From Trichuris trichiura (Eukaryota > Nematoda > Enoplea > Trichinellida > Trichuridae), in assembly GCA_037903355.1 (NCBI GenBank), contig JBAJFE010000018.1, positions 992,001 to 1,056,000 on the forward strand: a stretch of DNA of 64,000 nucleotides. Direction: 5' to 3'. Made by a program: the position numbers and the translations under genes. Shown here one piece after another: positions 1 to 12,000 of the stretch. The number at the start of each line of letters is the position of its first letter. The stretch's first letter is position 1. The notes beneath the pieces were generated by a model. That model was not told where the DNA came from, did not search any database, and was given only the letters and a program-made list of their open reading frames with translations.

Positions 1-439
1 TGAACAGGCTATTCATTGTTGTTTTTAACTTTGACAAAGTCGCTAATCAAAGTACAACCAAGACGAAAAAGCCTTCCTTGACGTAAGAGCGGATTGACAA
101 TAAGCAGGCTGTAAATTTTCAAACTGCTCAACCCTCTTCGCCAAAGGCAGACAGCCATGGTCGCCTCGATGCTAAAAAGCGGCGCTGCGTGAATTTGAAA
201 AGCCGTTCAGACGGCTTCGTATTTCATCCCGCGTTAGGTGCTTCTAATTTGCATAGGGAAATTATTGGACAATTTGTTTACGCAAGCCGAGTCGGTTTCG
301 ACGGAAAAAATACGTAGCAATCCGCCTTTCGCGGCCGCGGGCATTCGAAGATAAGTTTCTTTGCCCTTTTTAGGGCAACCCAGTTCAAGACATTTTCTTC
401 TTTTTCTTTTTTGGCTCTGCAATTCACAGCTCTTTAAAT
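1..439. other. No gene recognised (left edge)
   Basis: I see no conserved domain, splice-bounded exon or RNA gene here. Open frames are short and on both strands, as expected by chance. Confidence 0.5.
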
Positions 440-701
440 ATTACCTTATCGTAGATGTGATCTCTTGGTACGGGACAGTATGTTTTCATAATGAAATATC
501 TTTATTACGGAGCGAGTCCCGTTTAGTGTGCAATAAAATGTTGAACTCCGGAGCTTTCGGGTCACTCGAGACCCGTCTACGGCAGTCTTAAATTATGAAT
601 TATATTCATAATTTAAGACTGCCGTAGACAGGTCTCGAGTGACCCGAAAGCTCCGGAGTTCAACATTTTATTGCACATTAATTAATGATTACCTTATCGT
701 A
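440..701 (-). mobile_element. Fold-back element made of Penelope 3' tails, with 14-bp target duplication
   Basis: The 14-mer ATTACCTTATCGTA occurs at 440-453 and again at 688-701, a target-site duplication around a 234-bp insert. Inside, an inverted repeat (about 523-597 against 603-678) contains the CCGGAGCTTTCGGGTC block in one arm and its reverse complement in the other. The left arm continues leftward into a tail that, on the minus strand, contains GTCCCGTACCAAGAGA. This matches the 3' tail of the Penelope-like element at 54.56-56.79 kb. Penelope elements are known for variable target duplications of roughly this length, so mobilisation by that machinery is a reasonable inference. There is no coding capacity. 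Confidence 0.8.
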
Positions 702-3700
702 TGCAAATTCCCACCATTTAATGACGTCTTACGCGTAGAGCATCTCGGTTGCGTCCCGGCTTTCTTCCATTTATTTCCATTGTAGTCCGGACGTCGAAGA
801 TGCGTTTTAGAGACTTTTGCCGCCTATAGCAATTGGCGGAATGAAACAATGCGCTAACAACTTTTTTTTCCATTTTGCTTAACGGCATAGCGGCGCGCGA
901 TTTGGCAACATTGCATTTTTGAAGCTCGCCCGGCGTGTCATAAATCATAAATGCAACGACGGTTTCAGGCAAGACAACGGTTTTTCGTTGCTTCTAGGTG
1001 CATTCCTCTCTTGGTGATCATTCGTTTTGCCGTGAAAACGTAGTCCCTACCGACAATGCGCATTTTGTGAAGATCGGCAGTTGCGCAAAGTGGTAAGTTG
1101 ATAGCGCCTTCTCTACGCAGTATCGTCCGATGGTCCGTTTGGCCATTCAGTTCAAGTAAGCGTCTGTATAAAAATTGTTTATAGAAAATATGTCTTCTAA
1201 AAAAGGTTCAGTCGCTTATCGGGCAGCAGCTAAAGCGCTGCTTCCATCCGTTGATAAAAACAGTATTACCGCCGACTGAGTACGCTTCGTGTGCGTATGC
1301 TAATTTCGTTGTAGCATCCGCTCAAGAATTTTGCATAATTAATTTAACTAAGCGCTACTTAATCCTTACGCGATTTTCGTCATCTTTTCTAGGCGTCGGG
1401 TTTGCTTAAAGTGAGTACGTGAGAAAGCGTAGGGTTTGTTGTCCACAATGGAAAAGGCGTATGACTGAGTTTACGTTTGAAAAATTGCTCCTTCCCTCTC
1501 GTTGCCGTTTGAACAATGGTGGCGAATGCCCGTAACTTTGGGAAAACAACAATGAAATGATTGAAGCCGCGTGTTTACGACGCCTCTCATTCTACCTTCC
1601 CAACAAGTTTTTCGCGTGTTTATTGCACGTTTAAGTAATGGAACCCGTAACTTGGTGGTTATACGGTGCATATGCATTGAGGGGAAATTTTTAGCGCCCA
1701 TTTTACAACTTTGCCGTGTGTCATCGCCTCGAGACGGCGTTGCTTTAATTTATTAACAACTCCAAGTTGGCAATCAAAGCAGTGGCTGCTAAAAAGTGGT
1801 TGAAATGGTTTAAATTAGCGAAAGCGGATTGGCAATGCCAATTTTTACTCTCCGCCGGCGATAAGTGATTTATTTTTGACCACCTCTTTAAACCACGCTC
1901 TTTTCTATTCTAAGGAACCTTCAATCTTTCCCGCGCGCGCTTGCGCGCTACGTTCCTCGTCGTCCGAGAGGATTGGTTCGGCTAATGGGAGTTGCAAACG
2001 TTTTCAGACCGCCCAACGGCGGAGCACGATAATAATTGGTTCACTCTTTTGGCATTATTAATACTATCCTGCGGGATAAATAAATACTTCCAATATCCTC
2101 GGGGCGTCATTTCGCCTTGGCACTTTTGGGCGGTAACAAAAAAAATATTAAGAAGTTCAACTTTCCGAACGGGCCGGATAGCGGCAGCGCGATTGCTTAT
2201 ATATTAATTCTAGCCGTTAATAATCGACTCGCCTTTGGCTGACCGCCTGTCAAGAGCCGAGTTGAGATTTGGTCACGCGGCGGCATACCTTCAACTACGC
2301 GCTACTTGCTATCCATGCTTAAAGGTAATGTTCAAAGTTGTGCCCTAATAAGGTTTGAAATTTGGGCCCAAAAATTTAAATATTATTTTAGCCTACCAGC
2401 GGTAGATTTCTTTGCAACGTACCCTTGCATAGGTTTGCTAAAGACGTATTGATTTTATTGCCGAAAGAAGGATGTGTTCAGCGGAGATGAAGTGCAGGTA
2501 TTCGCCGAGTGCTTCCTAAGGAAGACAGCGTTGGGCGTTCCGTATTCGGAAGCTATTAATATTTTGTTCGCTTCTCAATAGAAGTCAACGAAACGCTCTT
2601 TCAAGCTTAATACAAGTTGTTCAAGTGGAAGTTTTCTCGCATGTCGGTGCCGCATTCATGCCAGTGGAAGTAGTGGACGATCGACAGGGAATTTGGGCCA
2701 TCGTACGGGTCAACTGTTGGTCAATTGATTTGCTTTATCATTGGCTTTTATAAGTCTCAAAACGAGCGTCCGTTATGTCAGCCAATTTGTCAACCGTAAA
2801 GTATGGTTGCAGCAGCGCGAGCGAGCGAGCTGCGAAAGCGCTCGTGAATACGGCCAACCGATAATCCATTTTTGAATCTCTCTCTCTCTCTCTTTTTCCG
2901 GCTTTCTCCTTTGGCCAATCGCTGCCAGGAAGTCCATCGGACGTCATCGTTTTCTTTATTGGCGCGCTGCATGCCCGCAAGGGCTGAGAAACTTTGAACT
3001 TGAAATGGCTGTCCATTTCGACGTCATTATTCATGTAGATTGAAGATATGAGATGCCCTTTCCGATTTGCGGATCGTTAAGTTTCCTCTAGAAGGGATGT
3101 AATTGGACGTTTCCTGTTTGAACAAAAACATTCCCGCCGAATGGCCGTATTAAGCCTACGCAGCCATCGCGGTATGAATGACTTTCGATTCGAGTCCTCT
3201 CGTTGCATTTTTGCATTTCACACCGACTTGTTTTTCCTTTTATCAAACCCTTTCATTTTTCCCAGCTTAGAATCCTTCAAGTGAGTCCGCGAACTTTCAG
3301 CTTTTCTAAGTTGCCAACGCATAGAGATACGACGAGACTTAAAGAGAAGAAGTTTACTTTTCCAAATGTCATACGATTGATAGATGGAGTTGGCGTCTTC
3401 TGTTGACTTGGCTTTAACTCGTATACGACGCGGTCTATCCGCTGAGCAGTCTCTCATGAGGTGATGCCAACTGTCGTTAGGTCGCTACGTCAAGTTTTGC
3501 CTTGGATATTTTTTCAATATTTTTTTTGCCAAGCAAAAATGTGTGGGCAAGTCAACTTTTTGGCGCTGAACATTTCATCTCAGCCGAACAGCCGTCCTTT
3601 GCCTTTGAGTAAGTTGCGCGTTATTATTAACACTTACTTTTAGGCGTTGATGTCGTTTGCCCTTTCCGGCTACCATTGGAACCGACTAGAAGCAGTCCGC

Positions 3701-6700
3701 ACAATGTCTTCGTCAATGGTGAGTACGCACGCGCGCGCGCCTTTCTTCAATACACTCTGCTTTACGTGCAACTTGACGCGTTGTGTACTTTTCAAGATGA
3801 ACTGCTAAGAATTGTGATTTCTTTGTCGGCTTCGGTTCTTTTCTTTTTCCGCTCTCTCATTGTCATGCAAACCTTTGCGACTGCCCGAATTTTCATTCAC
3901 CATTTAAGGTAGTTCCTTTTAAAAAAATTGTTTTCGCCAAACTACATTGCAAGGCATTATTCAAACATCTAAGACGTTTTCCCTCCAAACTTAATTCGAA
4001 AGCAAGACAAGAAATGGTTATTTTGCTCGTAACGCCCTGGAGTAGTTGGTTGTTATATTTTTAATGTCCGCAGGTTGTATACGCCAGCGGACGGACAAGA
4101 GCTGGTCAACAACGATGCATCTTTTGTCCTAGTTTTTAGAGGGACGTGAAGCGATCACCGTTGAACATATACGGAGAATAGTTGCGCAGTAGATCCCATT
4201 GATTTTTCTCTCACATTTCCGCTTTTTTTGACGCTTAACTTGGAAGGTCTATTAATTAACATATCTTGCGTGGTTTTCGCTAACCTTTCCGGCTAGTTGC
4301 ACCCTTTTTAATGAGTAGAAACTGTTGCCTAACAACTCCGCTACCGTGCGCATCTATATATGGCAAATATGTAGCGCGGCCGTGCGCTCATGCTTAGTAA
4401 ATGGGGGTCAAAAAACCCTTGTTGAATTATAACTTTTCCTATGCTGTTGTATGGTCCTCTAGTTCCGATTTCACAAAGCATATCATAAAGAGGCTCTTGA
4501 AACATTTCGTAACTCGCAACGACCAGCCGACTGTTTTTTTTTGGTTTAGTGCCAGCTGGTATGACGAAAGTGGTTGGCAGGACGCGGAAAGGATAGGATG
4601 TTATGCAAATATAGTAGCGTAGACATTGGCGGTTAAGGAGTTCGAATATTGGAAAGTTGTAATTATGAAACGACCTTTGACGTATTCCAATTAAGGGGTT
4701 GAGCGAACGCTTGCCGCTGGCTTGCCCCTAAGCTTAATCAATCTCCTTGCGAGAAGAAAACTCTTTTGAGGCATCACCATTAGAGGCTGATGCAAAGGAT
4801 GCCGCAGGGCCTATCTTGTAGGCGAAATAGTTGATTTTTTCCGTCATGCTTTAGCCATTGCGCTCGTTTAATGGTTATAAGCTTCGTCAGGCGTCAGTAG
4901 TGCCTTAAAAGGTAGAAATGATTCCCCGCTGATTAGCATTTCCATTTTGTTGGCGATTCGAGCATAGGCGAAACGATGCGCGGGAAAGTGCTCATTAAAC
5001 TTGTTGCTGCTGCCCATGCTCATAGCCGACGAGCACCGTCAGCTTGAAAACTGAATATGCACAGCATCTTCCGTAAATGTATGAATCAATATTCTTCAAC
5101 GATGCTTCCTCAGGAATGACGTCATTGAAGCGCAATCTGTTTGTGGGGTAAAAATTGGTAACATACGCCATTTCCATCCGGTTAAATTAAAGCAACGCGC
5201 ATCCAGTTTGTTTGGCTTAAGCTAAGTTGACTTAAAGCCATTCTCCGCAACTTCACTATTGTCTTATCAGTCAACAGCCTGGATCATTGGAAAAAATAGG
5301 TTTTTTTCCCTTATTTGGCATTGTAGGGTCTTGCGCAACTTCGTGACGGCTAGTTGTCCCTTTAATGACTAGCTGAGGCCGCTTTGTTCTTTTTTTAAAA
5401 GTCATTTTGCATCGCTGCGCTGTTTGTTACCGTACTCCATCCATTTAAAATGATTTTCAGGTTAGGCTTAATGAAAAAGTTTTCTTTCGATCAAGCGGGA
5501 GGTTGCAACCCGCTATGAAATAGCAATCAAGGCGTACTTTTTTGGTAAGCTCGAAAGCGCGTTGCTACAAAGCAAGATTTTATTGCCTCCTTGGGAGGAG
5601 GAGGTCGTTTTGAACAAAGATAGTTAAGAAAACGTACCGCAATGCAACAGGTTGTTTTGGCGTTTGAAAAAATGGAATGTTTGCAGATATTATTAACTGC
5701 TTCGCGTATACATAGCTCGCCTTTGATATTGATAGCTTTGATGACTCGGGTGTCGCCGTGGGCCAAATGTAACCAAATGACCAGTACTTAAAGGCCATTT
5801 AATAACCTTCAATCGAATTTTATTAGACTTAAGGGGAATATTCTTGGAAAATTTTTTCATTTCGCCAAAAAGGGGTACTATTGTTAAGGCGGAGACCTGT
5901 GCGCTTGAGCAGGGTCGACAGGGAGCGTAACTGCTTATTTTCGTTAGAATAAAGTATCGGAACTCGCTACGAAGGCAATGTTTCTACCGCCAAGGCGCTG
6001 AATAAGGAACAATAGGCGGGAAATTGCGTTTGCGCCTTTTTGCTTGCGGAAAGCATCCAGCCCAGCCAGCATATAATTGCAAGTTGCCATTTTAACTTTC
6101 TCCTCCGTCTTATCACTTTTTCACGTTCTCCATTGTCATGCATTATCCAGGGTAGCGTAGTGGGTCTGCTGACGTCATATTGAGGCCGTAGCTGTTTCAA
6201 CGTGTCACTCTTGACTCGACTATAACGAATTGCGCTGTCATGACGTGTTCAGCAGAGTATAGGTAAGCGCCCTATCGCCTCTTAGACACGCACACCGCTA
6301 GCAGTTGTAGATTGGATTAAGTTTTCTGCGGAGAAGTGTGAACGTCTTTTCGAAATACAACGTTATGAGGTTGAAGCGATGACGAGTGATGCCAACAGCT
6401 TGTGTTATCCGTACGCTTATTCATTTCTCAACGTAAAGAGAGCGCCGAAGCACCTGGCTTTCGTAAGAAAACTACAAAGCATCATTCGGCGGCCCACAAT
6501 TTCTCCTTCGTTCTTAAATTATGCAAAACAATACATCCCATTGTCTGTACGGCACTTATCCCGCAAAAGTACTGTCGACAGTTGCTCGTTTTTGATCCTT
6601 TCTTCCGGAAAGGCGTTGTTATATTTCCCAGCGGTTTACCAGTGACACCGGCGGCCGATTCGTCCGTCTTTGTCTTCTTTTCCGGTCAAATCATTCCATG

Positions 6701-9000
6701 CATTTCTGGTAGGCTTTTTTTCGCTTCTACTTCTTGTCCACCCGTCCAGACTTAACGCGCTCACCTTTCCCCCTGCAGTGCCAACAGCTTGCTTGCGCTT
6801 GACCTTTTAAGGATTTCCCGACGGCCATTTATAGGCTGTACCGACGCAAGGGAGCATCGAAACCGTTTTGCCCCTTTAAAATGCTTCTTTGCCGCTTTGC
6901 TATTTGAAGTATTTTTAATCTGCTCAATCTGCCGCGCTTACTGCTTTGTTAGTTTAGCCTTTTTTTATTTTTTAGATTTATTGCTTTAGCTCAACTTTTT
7001 GTCCGCTGATTCTTCGTTGGCATTCCGAATGTAATGTTAGTAGGTTTTAAAAAAATCAGTTGCAAGTTGGAGTCGGTTTGGAAGCGTACGTGCGCGTAAA
7101 GGATCAGGTTTTGATAGGCGGTGCAAGCTTTTACGACTGACAGCAAAGGGACTTTGAAGTAAGCGGCTCGACTGGTCACCCGCCTGCTTGCAAAGCCCTT
7201 TTCTATAAGTTGGGTTTTTTCATCATATTGGGTTATATATATATGGGACGCACGTGGGTACGAACTGAAAATTCCGTTGGCTATTTACCAATCAAATTTC
7301 TAAGAGAGTCATAGTTACTCCGGTGGTTTACCCGCATTAGGGTAATGTGCTATCAGTACGAGTATTCTTAGAACGCACTTGCTGCAAGCAGTTGTTATAT
7401 ATGTTTTTCGTTGCTTTGTTTCTTCCCAATCGCGATATCCGGAAGGAATTTATCACTTGCTTGTTCTAAGCGGCCTTATTTTTTAAATTATCATTTCATT
7501 CCGTTTCATCTTGCATGTCATTGTAGTATGTCCCTTACGGAAGGTGTTTACCCCAGAGAAGCCTTTAATGGTCACCGTTAAGCTACTTTAAAGGCGATAA
7601 GGGACTTTTTACGACTTTGAATAAATTCCCAACTTAAAAACTACAGTCAAGTTTGTGACGATATGGGCGGCTATGCATTTATATTACAATAAAGATGAGG
7701 TTACGTTAAGAAGTAACAAAACCAAAATAGCAAAGCAACAATAACTGTTTTGTCCGCGAACTAATATTACTAACGTTACGGTTTATTTTTCCGCCTTAAA
7801 TAGTCTTTCGCTACGCCGTGTGCTATATGCAAATTAATATTTCAACCCTTTCGGGTAAACATGTTTATTGCGTCGTCAATTACGAGCTTTTTATCAGCTT
7901 GATTAATGTGGGCGCATTCAGCAGGGTGCAGTAGAAGTCCCAAAGATGCTTTGTTCGAATTCCGCATAGTCTGCAAGTTGAAAAGTTTGTTTTCGCAGAG
8001 CGAGTATAATACTGTAATGATGTTCAAGTACTCAGTGAATTTAAATAAATAAGACCGTCGAGCTTTTGAACTCAATGCTTTGAGGGTCGGACGGTACGTT
8101 TTTTAGGCGTTTGCAGTTGCAAAAGATCCATCCTCCTTCGCTGAAGAAGGGCGTGTAGCCTCGAATGAGCCGGGTCGGTTGGCGTTTGAATTTTTGTATC
8201 CCAAGCAGACGACTTTTGTTTTTTGGGCTCTCTTTACGATGAGTCGCTTTGAAGCAAGCAACATTAAGCAGTTGTCAAAATGTATCATTTTTACTTTTGT
8301 TAATACAAGCCTTACTTATCGCTCAATAAGTGATCGATACTTTTTTTTGTTGTTGCTGCTTAAGTGGTGCGTGATTCTTTTTGATCCGTTCGGGAGGTTC
8401 ATTATTCAAACTTTTTGAAAACTCTTTTGCTTGACTAACCACCTTGGCATTTGTTTTCGCCTCTACGGCACGGCGGGAAAGCTTCTTTCCTTGTCGTTCG
8501 TCGTTTGCTGACTTTGAAGGAAGACACTGAGAACAAATGGGCCCATGGCGTTTGGCCGTATTGAATCAACAAGGTTGGGCGTCTTCTTTTGGCAAGCAAC
8601 AAGTATTGACATGTTTCGTAGTTAGCTTATCATCATCACGCGACGAGTTGTATAACTTTTTTTCCCATTCAATTTCGCATCCTCATTCTGATAAGCTCAA
8701 TACGTATCCTTTGAACTGCCCATCCTCTCTCGCTTTTTGTTGATTGCGTAGCGAAAGGTAGTTTGTTTTCCACTGAGGTAATTCAGATGTTCAACCTGAA
8801 TCCCACAATGCATGCAAGCGCATGTGCGCCAAGCATCTTATGATATAAATGGATTTGCTTACGGAAGTAATATACTCGGGAGTACAGGACGTGAATTTAT
8901 GCACTTCATAGACTCATAAGCTTACTGTATGCTCTTATTCCTTATTGTTTCATATTTCTTAGTCTGCTGACTCGCACACTGTTTAAAACTACCTTGTAAG
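702..9000. other. Long stretch without recognisable genes
   Basis: This stretch shows only short open frames on both strands and no protein family I recognise. A short (CT)n run lies at about 2878-2893 and a GC-alternating run at about 3728-3740. It could be intergenic DNA or long introns; small diverged exons cannot be excluded by eye. Confidence 0.4.
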
Positions 9001-12000
9001 TATCATCTTGCGGATTCGGTCTCCGTTGTTACTTGTGAGCATAGACAAGCCGCGCTCAGATTTTTTTTTAGTTAGCGAAGCAAAGCACTTTCCGAAAATC
9101 CGTCTAGCCTTATTTAAAAGTAGAAAAGCGCGCGAAAGTTGTTTGGATCCAACGGACATTTTTGCTTTCCCTCAGTCGAGCCATTAGGGTAGGTCGTAAA
9201 CAAAAAAAATTCTTCCAAATCATTCACTCCGTATCCAGTCGAGCTGACAGGCGCGAAGCAATCGCTGACGAAAGTGGAATTTGATTTTTTCATGACGTCA
9301 CCTTTCACTTTTCCGCAACGGCAACAGCTAGCCAAGATGAAATGCAAAATTCTTGCCAAAACTTCCTCCTTCCTCCGATAGTGGATAACAAAAGTTGCAC
9401 TGGCGCGGTTGTCGTCGCTTATAAACGCCGCAACGGCCCAACGAGCGTGCGCATTTTTGAATTCAGCAATTTCGGAAAGCTGTTTTGATTTTTCAGAAAT
9501 CTTTTGGGATATGCAGGTGCAAAGCTACTGTACTGTAAGCCAGTAGACGATGGCATAAATCCCGCTAACTTCACAGCCTTTATTTACGCTTTTTTAATAA
9601 GCAAAAGCGACTGAGATAAAATTTGTGAGCAAAAAATGTTGCATAGTCGCTTTTGAATGCGGTTTGGCCATATATGGTAGCTTGAAATTTTGTCCATATT
9701 AAAACGCGTCTTCTTCTCCTTCTTCTGTAAGCTTTTGACGAGCGAAAGAGATTAGTTCTTTTCGAAAAGGATTTTGCTGTCATGTGATGGAACGATAACA
9801 GGCAAAGAGACATTCACGCACAAAGGAATTCCTTCTTCTTTCTCTCTCTTCTCGGCTTAGCTTAGCGCGGGAATGTGGCCGAGTAAGTGTCAGCATAACT
9901 GGCGAACCTACATTTTCCAATTGGAATCGATTCTTTGAACGCATTGGCAGGTGACCTTTGATCAAAAGCGATGACGAGAAAAGCAGGTTGCCATTGGAGC
10001 CCGTTTTTTTCTTGATGCAACGGAATGGCTGCTGTCCCTGGCGTTACTGAAGCTGGCGTGCCATTGCCGATGATGAAATTTCTTTTTGAAATTTTGTTTC
10101 ACTTTGGCAGCAGTCGGTTTTTTGGCCACTCTTTCTGCCCGCTTTAATCGATGAGTGCCGGCTGGTCGGATGCACATTTTTCAAGCGGGTTTCACGTTAC
10201 CGTAACTTGACTCCGTCGCTGAGGTGTCACTTGGAAGCTTTGAAATTTTGACAGCTGAGCCTTACCAGTTTCAATAGGCGCTTGAAGGTAACCGATCATT
10301 TCCCGCTTGTCTACGAAGTCGAAGACTAATAAAGTCTCTTTTCATTTCTGTAAGCAAATTGTCTCCTTTTTTCCTTCCAGCTTTCAGTAGCTTAACTTCA
10401 ATAGCTATAAATGGTCAACCCGCGGCTTTTTGGTTGCTTTGTTAGCCGATAAGTTTGTCCTTACGTTTTCGCAAGTAGTAACATAATCTAAAAGCAAAAA
10501 TTTACATTTTATTGCCCCCTTCCAATTTTGCCAACATCAGAGCATTTGATAGTACCGTTATTCCCTAAAAAGGCAGCTGGCAGCCATTTGCGTTTAGCCA
10601 TCTTCCATCGTTGGAAAAAATTTTCTGAATAAATTGTCAGTTGATTCCCGGTCGCATCTTTGAAATGTTTGCGTTTTATTCTTGGTAAAGTGTTTAGGCA
10701 AACGTGTTAATAATAGAATAACACTTACGCGCGCTGGCTCCTAGCAATGCGCAAGGTTAATCCGACTATTTGGCTTCGACGTTTTCGAAAAGGTGATCGG
10801 CGTTCAAAGTGGTTTCTTGTTTCCACATTCTGTGCCTATATGCTTCGCTGTGGCGTACTTCCGTTGTCTGAGAATTTGAAAATTTTGCCACCTGTTCAGT
10901 CGACGGTGACTTCGGTTCAAATTGGATCTCACGCTTTGTAGAGCTGTCATTGTTCGTTGGAAAGGCAAGCAAAAGTGAAGACGTTCCCTTTTCTCTTCGA
11001 TCTTTTTTAAATATATCCGTTTGAAATTCTTCCATCGTTACGGACGCGCAATCCGATTTTTGCATAGAGTTTGCGTGAAAGAGCGATCCTACCAAAAGCG
11101 TTCACCTTGAAGAGTTGTTCAGCTTTTGTCGGGACATTCGTAAGTCGTAAGAATAGTTCAACTCATTGCCTCGACAATTAGTTTAAGTATGTTCGACCAA
11201 CTTTGTTACCATTTCAGAGTGGCTAATATGAAGCTCATAAGTTACCCTTTGACTTATATGGCTAATATGCAAATTTCTGCTCGTTGAGCTTATCGAATGG
11301 TCGTCGTACATCTAATCCCGAATAAGTTCTCCCTTTTTCTGCTTACAAAAGTGGATTTTATGTTAACAGTGAAATTTTTGATAGTCATAAGAATTTAGCA
11401 TATCCCCTAAGCTGACATTCCTTCTCGTATTGCAAAATCTCATTTCGCCATTGCCTTGTAAGGAAGGCTGACCAAGTTTTGCCCATTTTTGGCCACCGCG
11501 ATGCTTTGCAAATTGATAAACAAGTTGCCGTTATTGACGGACGCGCGCTGCCGCTGTAAGCGACATCGAATTTTTATTTTTCTTTGATAATAGACTTACG
11601 AAATGGGGAATAGTTTTTAAAATTCTTATTAATGCTTTTTATAAGCTCCGGCAAGTGGTTGTCGCTTGGCGGTAGAATCTCATAGGAACAGACGGGCTTT
11701 CATTCTTCACTTTTTTCCTTTTTGCGCTTCAACGTCGCTCCTCTTTTCGCCAAAGGTAGAAAAGACCTTTTTGTTACGTGTTTGTCTTCCCCACGCGTAT
11801 CCGCGTAACTACAATTGGAAAAAAAAGTTGACTAGAAGGAAATACGTTTCGTTGAATTGTCTTCACGCTGTTGCATTGCACGCGTTTGTTTTTTTTATCG
11901 GGATGCTAATAAAAGCCCTTTTATAGCTTACGTTTCAGCTCGTTCATAGGTTGCTTAAAAATGTAGGCCTTTAAGCCTACCGTCGTAGTAAGCAAAAGTT

